Origin: Euprymna scolopes
Taxonomy: Eukaryota; Mollusca; Cephalopoda; Sepiida; Sepiolidae
Reading direction: 5' to 3'
NCBI GenBank assembly: GCA_024364805.1
Contig: CM044521.1
Span: 75,560,828 to 75,602,848 of the forward strand
Length of the DNA: 42,021 nucleotides
The position numbers were made by a program, and so were the translations under genes. The notes under the pieces were generated by a model, which saw only the letters and a program-made list of their open reading frames with translations, ran no database searches and was not told the origin of the DNA. Of this stretch, positions 10,761 to 21,064 are shown piece by piece. Positions within the stretch are counted from its first letter, which is position 1. Every line of letters begins with the position of its first letter.

Positions 10761-11014
10761 TTTGAAAATTTAAAGAAATTGACTGAGCATAATTCCATAG
10801 AAAAACATTGCTTACATATTTTTAAAACAGAGTGACATTTATTTATAAAGTGACGCAAAGAAGTGAACATAAAACTTATTCAACATAAATTCAAAGTGAA
10901 ATGATGAGAATAATAACGGTAGGTATATAATGTGTGTCTTTAAGACATGCTTAACTCTGATCTCAGTAGAAGACTAAATCTGGACAGAATAGGGAAATGT
11001 GTGCAGAAGAGTAC

Positions 11015-11290
11015 ATTTCGATCATGATCATCATCATGACGGGCTCCTTGCCCGAACCAATGTGTCTCTTCCTGTCCAGAGTTTCCTGTCTTCCATCAGC
11101 TGCCTCAGATTTTCAGGATCACAGTTGGCGTCGTGTGCTATTTGCTGGAGGTATGTGGATTTAGGTCATCCTTTGCTTGTGCGCCCATGTCGTAGAGTCC
11201 ATAGCAATACATCACTCACCAATTCATGCTTGATCCTCAGACAGTGACCGGCAAATCGCAGGCGTCTTTCCCTGATATCCAGCATATTAA
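11015..11290 (-). mobile_element. RTE-like LINE 3' part (sense segment)
   Basis: The minus strand encodes RERRLRFAGHCLRIKHELVS, then DANCDPENLRQLMEDRKLW and TLVRARSPS. This is the C-terminal end of a LINE polyprotein, followed by a short GATGAT-type tail (at about 11020-11040), as in many RTE-group elements. One stop lies after RTSKG. The upstream part is not on this strand. Confidence 0.75.
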
Positions 11291-11600
11291 AAGCATATGA
11301 CATTCTAAATGAAGTCATTAATGCTATCATGATGCTATATGAGCACATTCGAGCAATGGTCAGATCGCCAGATGGAAACACTGAATTTTTCAACATCTGC
11401 ACCGGGGTTCTACAAGGAGATACTCCTGCCCCTTTTCTTTTCATTGTCTGTCTTGACTTTGTACTTCGCACCTCTGAATGAATCCAGAAAAAGGCGTCAT
11501 CAATCAGCACACATAACTGATGCAGACGATATTGCTTTGTTTGCGAACAACACTGTTGATGTGCAAACACTGTTACATTTCGATGGCATGGCTATATTAA
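11291..11600 (+). mobile_element. RTE-like LINE reverse-transcriptase core (inverted segment)
   Basis: The plus strand encodes RAMVRSPDGNTEFFN, GVLQGDTPAPFLFIVCLDFV and, after a frame change, THNTDADDIALFANN. These are RT palm motifs, with ADD as the catalytic pair. It belongs upstream of the minus-strand C-terminal segment next to it, so one LINE copy lies here in two opposed pieces, the form produced by twin priming. Confidence 0.75.
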
Positions 11601-11809
11601 AAGAATGGATGAGAGTTCTTGGCTTAGTATATGTAGAACAGTTGAAGCAACAGGGTCAGTTCACAGAGTAAGGCCAAGGAAAACATGGAAGGAAATGATA
11701 AGAATAGATTTGAGAGAAAGATGGATATATAAAAATCTGGCCAAATATAGTTTGTAAAAGCCATCCAACGCATACCAGCATGTAAAACGAACATTAAACT
11801 CGGTATGAT

Positions 11810-11930
11810 GATTGGTTGACAAAAAAAAAGGGAATAGGTGGAATACATATTACTAAGACAGTAGTTTTTATGATGTCAATACTTGAGTTCGAATTTCACA
11901 TGTCTACAGGATTTTTTTTATAAAAACTGG
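11810..11930 (+). repeat. Dispersed repeat, right copy
   Basis: Second copy of the block at 10640-10760, including GATTGGTTGACAAAA and TTATGATGTCAATACTT. A GAGTTCGAATTTC phrase resembles a tRNA box B, so a tRNA-derived SINE is possible. Confidence 0.45.
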
Positions 11931-12827
11931 AGGTAATTGTGCATAAAATGGGAGCCTAACTTTCATAGGTCTGATAGTCTGTCAGTTGAGGTATAAAAGT
12001 GCAAAATGGATACAATATCTCCGCTACTTCAAAATGGATGCAATATGTAAAAATATGTAAACTTTTTTGTCAATTAATTTTTTATTTTTTATAGCAAATC
12101 TTATCCAATAACTATGCTTATTTAAGTTGATATGTTATTTTGTCGTGTGAAATATTCACATTTTAAACTTTTAAACTATTTTTTGTTACACATTCATTTT
12201 TTTTTTTTTAGAAACTCTAAAACTGTAAAAAATGTGAAACATTCATTTTTTTTCATGTCTCTGTAAATAAATAATTTTTTTAAAAATATCTAAATAGTTT
12301 GACAAAATATATAACATATATATAACTTTTACGTTATAATTGTTTAATGTTATTCTTATTTTCGTCTGTAATCAACGTAATTAGAAACTGGGCGACACCG
12401 TGTAGCCCTACTAGTAACTATTAAATTTCAGACAATGAAAATTCAGAAGAGAACTGATCAGATGACCTGTTATTTTTTATTTTATTTATTTGTGAGGTTG
12501 ATTTGTTTTCGAAAACCCATTCATCTCTTATCCTCGAGTTACTTTTAAGAAGAAAACAAGCAGAAATAGTTAACCAAGATTTGTTTTAAAATGAGTCAGT
12601 AACCTTCAGACGTGCCAATCTCCAAAGTGCAAAAGTCTGGAAATTTGTGGGTGCTTGACTGCATAAAAATGTGATTCAGAGAAGAAAAAGAAAGAAAATA
12701 TTTTCTTTCTTTCACAAAATTATGTGAGTTTTTTTGTTTTAATTTTTATCCACGAGAAGCTCTTGTTGTAATATTTTTTATTGATTAATTTTTTAAGTCA
12801 TGAAATAAACAATTTATTCTTATTAAC

Positions 12828-12829
<2 letters not shown>

Positions 12830-12860
<31 letters not shown>
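12830..12860 (+). repeat. (TG)n microsatellite
   Basis: About 15 TG units immediately before the 5S-like element. Confidence 0.95.
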
Positions 12861-12862
<2 letters not shown>

Positions 12863-12863
<1 letters not shown>

Positions 12864-12977
12864 CATACGGTATAATCACGTTGACACACCAGTTCCCGCT
12901 GGATCACCGAAGTAGCAACGTTGAACCTGGTCAGTACTAAATGGGTGACCATTTGAGGACTTTCAGGTGCCGTATGT
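12863..12977 (+). pseudogene. 5S rRNA-derived sequence (SINE head or pseudogene)
   Basis: The sequence follows metazoan 5S rRNA along almost its full 120-nt length: ATCACGTTGA, CACCAGTTCCCGCTGGATCA, CCGAAGTAGCAACGTTG, CCTGGTCAGTACT and ATGGGTGACC are all in order and at about the right spacing. The internal control regions (box A around AGCAACGTTG, box C around GGGTGACC) are largely kept. Changes at both ends weaken the terminal stem. It is followed by about 190 nt of unrelated body and a (GT)n tract, which fits a 5S-derived SINE. A functional 5S gene is unlikely. Confidence 0.7.
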
Positions 12978-13168
12978 GCTCTCCGCTTATCTCGGCATTG
13001 TTTCCAGTTGTTCTGGTCTTATCCTTGCCACTGGACTCAAACAGTGCTGATTCAGGAGAGGTGTGGTTGGAGGATTACGCAACCCTTCCTTCACAATCAC
13101 GTGCAGCTGTCCCTACAGGGAGTATCCTTTGTCTTTCGAGACTGCACGGAGGCATCGATTGATCGATC
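12978..13168 (+). mobile_element. Body following the 5S-like head
   Basis: Less AT-rich sequence from TGCTCTCCGC to GATCGATC, directly joined to the 5S-like head and ending at a (GT)n run. I read it as the body of the same element. The open frames here are probably incidental. Confidence 0.4.
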
Positions 13169-13187
13169 GTGTGTGTGTGTGTGTGTG
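13169..13187 (+). repeat. (GT)n microsatellite
   Basis: About nine GT units, then a GCGCGCATGTGTGG variant part. It may be the tail of the 5S-headed element. Confidence 0.9.
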
Positions 13188-13244
13188 CGCGCATGTGTGG
13201 ATTTGAAAACATTTTTGATGAAAAATAAACGTAAACAAATCTGG

Positions 13245-13500
13245 CACATCATACCAGTTGGGGATACGTCCCTGACAATCAGTCCAACGGTGAGTTTGTT
13301 GCTGTTGGGCTGAGGTATAGTTCTGTTCAGCTCTAGGAGGTTCACCCTCTAAGGCTTTACCTTCTAATCGCTTGAGGCGCTACCACTGTGGATGTCAACA
13401 GGTTTGCTCAGGCATTTTTGTAGAACAGAGTGCGCTAATCAGAGTGAGCTGGCTTTTCAAAACTACACCTAGCCCTGTATCTACCTGCCCCCGCAAAGGA
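13245..13500 (+). mobile_element. Dispersed repeat (SINE-like), copy A
   Basis: Shares with 40965-41190 a series of phrases in order: GGGATACG, AATCAGT, TTTGGCTGAGG-like, TTCTGTTCA, AGGAGGTTCA, GCTCAGGCATTTTTGT and TGCGCTAATC. Identity is about 70 percent by eye. No coding capacity. It may be the conserved body of a SINE family. Confidence 0.6.
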
Positions 13501-13786
13501 AGTGAATGAAATACCATTAAATTTGATCTGACGTAATCAATTAAGAAAAGTAGTTGACAAAAAAAATTGTCCCCTCACTACATTCTCCTCCCCTCAATCA
13601 AAACCAGGAAAGAGTGAAGTTTGTTTTTTTTTTTGGGGGGGGGGTCTGGGTTGTATGTTTGAAGCGGAATTAAGATGGGTGTGGGGGTGATGAACGACAT
13701 AGTTTTCCATCAAACCACAATATTTTCTATATAACTTTGGTTGGGTGTCTTTAGAATCCTACTCTTTTAGTATTGGTTCCATTTAG

Positions 13787-13873
13787 CTTCACCTGGTGAT
13801 GCTCGCACAATACAAGAAGCTAACGGACGTAGTGTCTCCACATGTCAGTTGACTGCAACCCCCAAAAAGGAAG
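13787..13873 (+). CDS. Candidate 87-nt NCX cassette exon
   Basis: An 87-nt segment lies between an AG at 13785-13786, after a T-rich stretch, and the donor GAAG|GTAGGT. Entered in phase 1 it is open through all 29 codons and leaves in phase 1, beginning ASPGDART and ending TATPKKE. It is rich in Ser and Thr and clearly less AT-rich than its surroundings. Joined between the flanking NCX exons it would lengthen the start of the cytoplasmic loop. I recognise no domain. The strongest extra support is the run of TGCATG motifs directly downstream, the usual placement for RBFOX-enhanced exon inclusion. A shorter form starting after the CAG at 13848 would break the frame. Confidence 0.6.
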
Positions 13874-13921
13874 GTAGGTATTTTCAAAGTGCAACTTTCC
13901 TAATTGCGTTTTTAGTCGATT

Positions 13922-14174
13922 TGCATGTCACGACTGTCTATTATTGCATGCATGTTGCATCACAATCGAGCCAAGCATGCTACGTCCACGACAAAAAAAT
14001 TATGCATGTTATCGCATTGTCATTGCCAGACGTATTATGTTAGGAGCACTTGTTTTAATTTAAACTTCATGGTAATTTGAAGTTTTATTTTGCATGTTTT
14101 CAAACCGTGACTTGCATGTGTTGTTTTGATTGCTAACAAATTAGCATGCATAAAAAACATGCAGTTATTGCATG
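13922..14174 (+). promoter_or_regulatory. Cluster of seven TGCATG (RBFOX-type) splicing motifs
   Basis: TGCATG occurs at 13922, 13945, 13949, 14003, 14091, 14113 and 14169, and AGCATG at 13974 and 14143. The surrounding sequences differ, so this is not a simple tandem repeat. Elsewhere in the 42-kb window I find TGCATG only about once per several kb. The cluster begins 49 nt after the donor of the 87-nt candidate exon. In animals (U)GCAUG bound downstream of a cassette exon by RBFOX proteins promotes its inclusion in neurons and muscle; applying that rule here is inference. Confidence 0.65.
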
Positions 14175-14696
14175 TTTGTTTTAATAAATATTTCGTGTAC
14201 ATTAACCATTTATATATTTTTTTTTAAGATTGTTTTTCTTGAAGGGGAATTTTTTATCTTTATTTTCCAGGTGTTTTTTTTTTGTTTTTTTTTTTTATAA
14301 ATTTTAATTTATTTAATTCTTTTTTCTTTTTTTTTTAATATTTTCTTATTTATTTTAATTTATTTGAAATTTTTATGTTCTTAAATAATGGGTACTTTTT
14401 AAATTTTGATCTTTGGTGTGAGCACGGTGCTAAGGTCCTAATTTTGGATCGTGGAAAGTGGGGAGTCATTCGTTAGGTGCTATTACTCCCTAGAGTGCTA
14501 ATCTACAAATCAAGTGTATACAAAATATGTTCGGTTTCAGCAATAAAATGACCCAATGACAATTTCTAGGATGCTGCTTACGATTCTAAGCCAGATTGTT
14601 ATTAATAATTTGCTGATAAACTATTGATAAAACCCTCGTGGATACTGGTTTATTTGAAAAGTTTTATTTTAATAGAACAAAGGCGGAAAACTGAAA

Positions 14697-14722
14697 TGTG
14701 TGTGTGTGTGTGTGTGTGTGTG
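14697..14722 (+). repeat. (TG)n microsatellite
   Basis: About 13 TG units. Confidence 0.95.
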
Positions 14723-15214
14723 AGACAATTGAACGGAGGTTAATAACATAAAATGTATGTTGACTTTCAGCTGCCTGTATGCCAGTGTCTCCACTCAGCT
14801 GCTTGGGTTGGCTGGAACAACGATGTTTCGCGTCTGTTTGAGTTGGTTGTTGGCAGGACAACTTTCTCTGGCAAAAATCACGTGATTTCTCGACTTCCGC
14901 TTTTAGAATCTCTTCTTCTTCACTATATAACAGATTTGCATACCATAAAAATACAACCCACAGTTTTTGTTTTTCGGGTATTTTTATTTTCATTTCTTTT
15001 CGTCACTGATTTCTCACATTTCCATTTTTTTTTTTTAAATATTTTTTTGTGGTTACAATGTTCACCATTTTTTTATTTTTTATTTTATCATTGTCGAAAA
15101 GGAGATCATCTGTATACTTTTTATTTTCATTTTTAATCCAATAAAAGAATGGATGATCAAGAATATTTCAGAATTTGATCCATATATTTCTATTGCAGAT
15201 TTTATATTGTAGCT

Positions 15215-15218
<4 letters not shown>

Positions 15219-15288
<70 letters not shown>
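15219..15288 (+). repeat. (TA)n microsatellite
   Basis: Uninterrupted TA run of about 70 bp, 380 nt before the acceptor of the 15-nt candidate exon at 15666. Confidence 0.97.
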
Positions 15289-15289
<1 letters not shown>

Positions 15290-15665
15290 CCATTTTTCTT
15301 TAAAAGTTGAACTAAGATTAGTGATTAAAATGGTATGTACTAATAGGCATATTATATAAACCGATGATGAAAATGTTGATTTTATAAAATTAATTTCCTG
15401 GTGAAAACTATTATATTAATTACGCATGTGTATAGTAGCCAATGAAAAGGAAGCCTTCGGGTCGCTCTTGACAACAGTTAATCACTTTACTTTTTTTAAA
15501 CAAATTGGTAAATATTTTTTCTTTTCAGCCTTTTCATACTTTAAACAATTGATGTGAACGTATATGGTTGCTTTGATATAATAGAATAAAAGCAAAACTT
15601 TGATTCCGCAACTTTGAAAAAAAAATACCATAATGTGTCCCCATCTTTTCCTTTTTACTTAACAG

Positions 15666-15680
15666 ACGAACACTTAGCAG
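15666..15680 (+). CDS. Candidate 15-nt NCX microexon (DEHLA)
   Basis: The acceptor is a long pyrimidine tract (CATCTTTTCCTTTTTACTTAACAG form) and the donor is GCAG|GTAAGAG, both very good. The 15 bases enter and leave in phase 1: GAC GAA CAC TTA GCA plus G, inserting DEHLA before the Gly of the exon at 31137. A TGCATG lies at 15761, about 80 nt downstream. Same size and phase as the candidate at 9335-9349, so the two could be alternative or additive. Homology evidence is not available from the sequence alone. Confidence 0.65.
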
Positions 15681-16157
15681 GTAAGAGAAGTCTCTTAGGC
15701 TTTATAAATCTTATATTGTGTTGTGGAAGTCATAGTTAGACATCTTTGTAATTAACTCAATGCATGGTATTTTTTTTTTTTTTTTTGCCTCATTAACAAT
15801 TTCAAAAGTAGAAAAAGTCTTCCTTTTTCTTTGCCCATACTGATTTTACAATAAAAACGTTAAATTGTGTAACTCTGAGTTTAAACATCTATTTGTAAGT
15901 ATGCAACCATGCAAACACTCTCTCTGCATTTCATATCACCTTTTAAATGTGTTGAGGTATAAAACCTTGCCAATCTTTCACTTCTTATGAATCACTACTA
16001 ACAAATAATTTGTGTAAAAAATGATGACACAAAAATAATTTTTGGATAAAAACAAACCAACATCACGAAATAAGTTGCATTATTTAGAATACTATTCCTA
16101 TTTTGTTTGTTAAAGTCACGTTTTGGTAAATGTAACCGCCAAACTTCAAGTGCATTT

Positions 16158-16490
16158 TTTTTTTTTTTTACTGGGGAATTTTTTTTTCCAGAATTTCAAA
16201 CTGAACCCTTTTTACTGGGGTAGATTTTTTACAGAATTTCGAACTGATCTCTTTTTACTGGGGTAGATTTTTTCTACGGATATTTTTACAGAATTTCGAA
16301 CTGGACTCTTTTTACTGGTATAGATTATTTTTACAGAATTTCGAGCTGACCTCATTTTACTGGGGTAGATTTTTTTTACAGATATTTTTTAAAAATTTCG
16401 AACTGAACTCTTTTTACCGGGGTAGATTTTTTTTCTGCAGAATTTTTTACAGATTTTCTAACTGAACTCTTTTTACTGGGTAAATTGTTC
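16158..16490 (+). repeat. Minisatellite, variable unit of about 43-60 bp
   Basis: About seven diverged units built from TTTTTACTGGGGTAGATTTT, a T/A spacer, then CAGAATTTCGAACTGAACTC. Spacer lengths vary. Confidence 0.85.
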
Positions 16491-16544
16491 TCATTCTACC
16501 AACCATGACCGGGTATTATTTTAGTTATTATTTCCGGTAGTAAG

Positions 16545-16800
16545 GGTTGAGCCTTCAATTAGAAATAATTGTTAACAAATGCTGTTAACCAATTAGTCCA
16601 TATGTTCCATGGATAAAATAAAGTGTGTAGTTCGAAATGCTGTATAGATTCCCAAGTTTGACATAAGAATTCTCAAGTTCGACTAGGAGATTCCAAGCTA
16701 TAAAAAGATGCATCTGAAGAAGGATAGAAATTACATCGATCAAAACGTTGTGAATGTAACAAGATGAGAATAGTAATCTGAATAGTCCAAATATAATTTA
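16545..16800. mobile_element. SINE composite, copy 1
   Basis: The left part (16545-16605) is a minus-strand tRNA-like head. The right part (16610-16800, plus strand) matches 32105-32275 through CATGGATAAAATAA, GTTCGAAAT, GATTC, CTGAAG, TTACATCGA and AACGTTGTG. The arrangement, minus head next to plus body, is the same at both loci. Confidence 0.55.
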
Positions 16801-17866
16801 CATTCATCATCTCAAAATCCCAAAATATAAGAACAAAATAAGATAAGAATAAACAAAACACCCAGCAACAATGAATGGGGTATAAAACCGATATTGTGTC
16901 CGTATCCAACCAAACGAAATAATTTTGACGGAAACATTTTATTTCTTAATTAAAAATTTAGACAATCATTAAAACTACTAAATAGGGCTGTGACAATAGA
17001 ATATTCTTTTTATTGTTTTGCCTCTTAAGTATATATCTGTTAATATATCTTATATGTTTTTATGTAGACTGATGTTGTTCTCCGCTGATTACCTGTGTCT
17101 AACTGTATCGGATATGTACTCGAGAGTCAGAAGAATGAAAAGAATATGCTGTTGTCACAGACCTACTCATAAAACAAAATCTTTAAGATAAAACTAGAAG
17201 GCCTATTCAACATTTCTCTGTAATTAATTAGTACAGAGTTCTGAATCATATAATAATCATTTATTTTTTCAAATTCTTTAATTTTCAATTTTTAAGATTA
17301 TAGGCACAAACCAGTTTTGTTAAAAATGATGGATATTAGGTTTTTCGACATTATCAATTCAATATTTAAAAAAAAATGGCAATATTTTTATATGCACATA
17401 ACATTTATTCATCTTTAAACTATTCACGTAGTTAATTTCTTATTGGATCAAGAGCAATGACTCTTGAATAACTTATCTCTTTTTTCACAAGTTAACGAAC
17501 ATACAAGGTCTTCAGAGTTTTAGTATTGTATAAATCTATTCAGACTGACTTTAAATAGTTTTGCATGTTTTTTATATTAAAAAGGTGTTGAAACACGATA
17601 CCCTAATTGTGACATGAAAGAAATTTTTACAAAGAAATGAAAAAGGATGAACGTGTAAAAAAACAACACTGTTATAAATCCTTTCGTCTTATTTGTCGTT
17701 GAACTACAACTAACTACACGCACAACTCTTGTACCTCGATGATCAGTTATGCCATCACCGTCTATCGGTTCATATCACATATGACATGTGTTGCAGTAGA
17801 TGGTTAGCAAGACATCTTTCATAAAAATAACTGACCTTTTTACAGATGACTGGGGGGGGGCAATAA

Positions 17867-17882
17867 ACACACACACACACAC
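17867..17882 (+). repeat. (CA)n microsatellite
   Basis: Short CA run after a G8 stretch at about 17851. Confidence 0.9.
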
Positions 17883-17916
17883 CACACAAAGACATGTTTT
17901 TACAATAAATATTTTT

Positions 17917-18482
17917 AAGGTTTGTCGATGCACATAGATGCGAAAAAGTTATCGAAAACAAATGTTTTCTACCTAACTGAATAAGTTTTTAGTGTTTTTA
18001 TTTAATGGAAAATGTTTATTCTGTTCGAAAGTCATACAGTGTTTATCGATATATTTGAAAAAGACAAATGGTGGCGTGTTCGCTGTTGAATAAGTTAAGT
18101 TTGGGAAAATGAGTTCAAACTAAAAAGTTAAACAAAATACTGTTAGAAACTCGTTCAATATATGCTACAATGATATAGGCTGACATATATTCGGTGGGTT
18201 TCTAACAGAATTTTATATAATTTTTTTTTTTTTTTGCCTGAACTCATTTTCCCAAACTTAACTTATTCAACAGCGAGCACGTCGCCATTTGTCATTTTCA
18301 AATATATCGATAACCACTGTATGGTTTCTGAACCGAATAAACATTTTACATTAAATAAAAACATTAAAAACTTATTCAGTTAGGTAGAAAAGTAACTTAT
18401 CTTACCTGTGATAAAATTTATTTGTTATATATATTTTTTGACAACTTTTTCGTGCCTATGTGTACAGTAATACAAACCCTAT
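17917..18482. mobile_element. Near-palindromic foldback element, copy 1
   Basis: 17917-18151 and 18197-18482 are inverted copies of each other around a 45-nt centre. Long exact phrases are shared, for example CTACCTAACTGAATAAGTTT and TTGAATAAGTTAAGTTTGGG. The left arm lacks about 50 bp present in the right one. There is no open frame, which points to a non-autonomous element. It is related in sequence and length to the element at 19022-19598. Confidence 0.85.
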
Positions 18483-18524
18483 TTTTATTTTATTCACATA
18501 CATATTTTCACAGGCTCATCAGTG

Positions 18525-18575
18525 CAAATGAAATTAAGTTATGCCACTTGTCGATGGGTTCGAACGGTGGACTAA
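18525..18575 (+). other. Possible tRNA-like fragment
   Basis: GATGGGTTCGAACGG resembles a tRNA box B but no convincing box A or cloverleaf is seen. Confidence 0.15.
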
Positions 18576-19021
18576 AGTCCTGACTTCCATCCAATTTCCT
18601 TTCCCCCTCAGACACTGATGTAATTTCATGGGAAGTAAATGAATTACGCCTACTTCAGATTTAGATAGTATTCGAACTTTCCTTTTTAATTGATTAAATG
18701 AGGTAGACAACATGTTTAAATTCAATTTAGGATCTCATATATTCAGAACAAAGTGTTTTATTATTGCAATAATTTTTATTTTATCCACATATTTGTATGT
18801 GTCATATTTTTAATAAATGCTTGAACTCAATGAACATGACACTTTACGAACATTTCTGCAACCCCTCTCCCCCGCATACACTATTTAGAACCTAAACAAT
18901 TGATTCAACTATCTCGAACTCAAGTACTTTAAAGGTACAGAACTTTTGTTGAACAATTTCTAGAATACCCTCTCTATATTATTTACAAACTTACTTAAAT
19001 TTTGATGAACTGAAATCACAA

Positions 19022-19598
19022 GCACGACGGGCATGTTTTACAATAGACAACAGAACTAAAAAAGTGGTCAAAAAACAAATATCTAACAAATAAATGTTAT
19101 CAAAAGCTAAATTACTCCTCTACCTACATGGACAAATTTTAGTGTTTTTTTTTATTTTAAAGCGTTTATTTAGTTCGAAAAACAGATAGTATCGAGTGAA
19201 AACAAGAAAAAATGGCAGAACTCTGACGTTCACATCATTGAAGTTTCGATAATCGCTCAAAAATAGAATATTAGACAAAATACTAATAGAAACCTACCAA
19301 ATAAATGTCAAAGTAACATTCCTATGAGTATTTTGTTTAATTTTTTTATTTTGAGCAATTATTGAGACTTAAAAGATGTGAGCATTACATGTCCACCATT
19401 TCGTTTTGTTCTCACGTAACACTCGACACTACTTGTTTTTTGCACCGAATAAACGTTTTAAAATAATTAAAAACAAACAAAACTTATTCAAGTAGGTAGA
19501 AGAGTAACTTATATTGCCTTTAATAACATTTATTTGCTATATATTTGTTTTATTTATCACTTTTCCGGCTTGTCTATTATAAAACACGCCCACCATAA
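19022..19598. mobile_element. Near-palindromic foldback element, copy 2
   Basis: Arms 19022-19293 and 19320-19598 are inverted copies. The outer ends carry GCATGTTTTACAATAGACAA and its complement in slightly changed form. Shared internal phrases with copy 1 include CTACCTAC.TGAATAAG and GTTTATTCGGT.C. Total length (about 577 bp) nearly equals copy 1 (about 566 bp). No coding capacity. Confidence 0.85.
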
Positions 19599-19899
19599 CT
19601 TTACACACAACTGCTTGACATGACATTTGCATAATGTCAACAGCTCATTCCCAAATAACAAAAGACATTAGGTTTTATTTAGTTTGAGACATGATACAGC
19701 TAATGAAATGGACCATTTACTGCTCAATTTATAGTCTTGACAATTATACTTACTGCCAGACGTTCTGATTCCAGAAAAGTATCCTTCCCCTGTTTTTCTT
19801 TGGTGAATGGTCCAAAATATACTTTCTTTTGCAACCTAATATTCTTTAAAATCATGCCAAAAATAAAAGAGCATAAAATAACTAAAAATCAATAGAAAA

Positions 19900-19926
19900 G
19901 TAGTAGTAGTAGTAGTAGTAGTAGTA
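19900..19926 (+). repeat. (TAG)n microsatellite
   Basis: Nine TAG units. Confidence 0.95.
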
Positions 19927-20633
19927 TTGTGACGTATGTTAGAACATGACACACAAAAATTAGACATTCCTACATCTTTGAGGAGTAGGAAGTTCCATTT
20001 TGTGTATCGTGTCCGGAATCTTTCACGGTAAACCACTTTCTAATAAATTGTTTCGATCAGATCGAAACTGTTATAAAATCTTAAAACTAAATGAAATAGT
20101 AAATCTAATAAACCCAAACCAAATATTCGAAAACTAAAAAAAAAAAAAAAAAAATTTGTATCTACTATAAAATTGAACATACTCAAAAATAAACATATAA
20201 AGAAACAAAGAAAGAAAAGAAGTGTATGCGTATTTATGTATACGTGTATCTGTATATATGGGTATGCATATAGTTGTGTATGATGAGAATAATGGAAACA
20301 GTATTCCGACAAAATAGAGAAATAAAAAAGGAACAAACCAAGTTATGTGTTCATCAACGTTTCGTCTTTATTTTGAGACTTCTTCTGGATGAATGAATAT
20401 ATATATTCAAAGGAAAGGAAAAGAAAACAACAATTGCTCCTGACGGTAAGCGGAAGCACCGATAGAAAGTGCTTGAGAAAAATATGGCTGAATAACTTTT
20501 GGGCACCATTCTATATAATATGCCTGCCGAAATTAAAAAGACGACTTGGCAAATGGTAAAGATATCCAGAAAAATCGGAAAAAGGAATAATTCTGTTGTG
20601 TTCAATCAGACGTGTCTAAATAATAACTTGCTG

Positions 20634-20636
<3 letters not shown>

Positions 20637-20673
<37 letters not shown>
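20637..20673 (+). repeat. (AT)n microsatellite
   Basis: About 18 AT units. Confidence 0.95.
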
Positions 20674-20674
<1 letters not shown>

Positions 20675-20769
20675 TCTTCACTGAATAGTTTTTGGGAAGA
20701 AATAACCACTAACGGTAAAAGCCTTTAAAATTAAACAATCAATCAAATACCATGAATAAATATGACGAT

Positions 20770-20985
20770 ATAATGCACTTGAAGCATGAAAACGTCTATC
20801 AAATTGACTAAACCTGAAAACGGTTGATATACTGTAAAACAAAATAACCAAACCAAACACTATAATTAAATATTTGAAGTTATAAAGAGCTTGAAGTACA
20901 AAACTTTTGCTAAAATTGACCAGATTCAGTATTAAATAACCCGAAAAGGGTTGATATTCCATAAAACAAAACAACCAAATCATAT
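20770..20985 (+). repeat. Tandem pair of about 115-bp repeats
   Basis: CTTGAAG, AAATTGAC, GGTTGATAT and TAAAACAAAA.AACCAAA occur in the same order twice (20770-20860 and 20886-20985). A fragment with TTAAATAACCC.GAAAGG recurs at about 39140-39165. Confidence 0.65.
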
Positions 20986-21064
20986 TCTTTTTGCAAGGAG
21001 ATATAGTTATTTATTGTGTAGATGATGTTATCCATTTATTTAATACACTGAACTCATTTCCATG

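Noticed and set aside
12863-12977. 5S rRNA-like sequence considered as a working 5S gene
   Set aside because: Changed at both ends, single, and fused to a repeat body between GT tracts.
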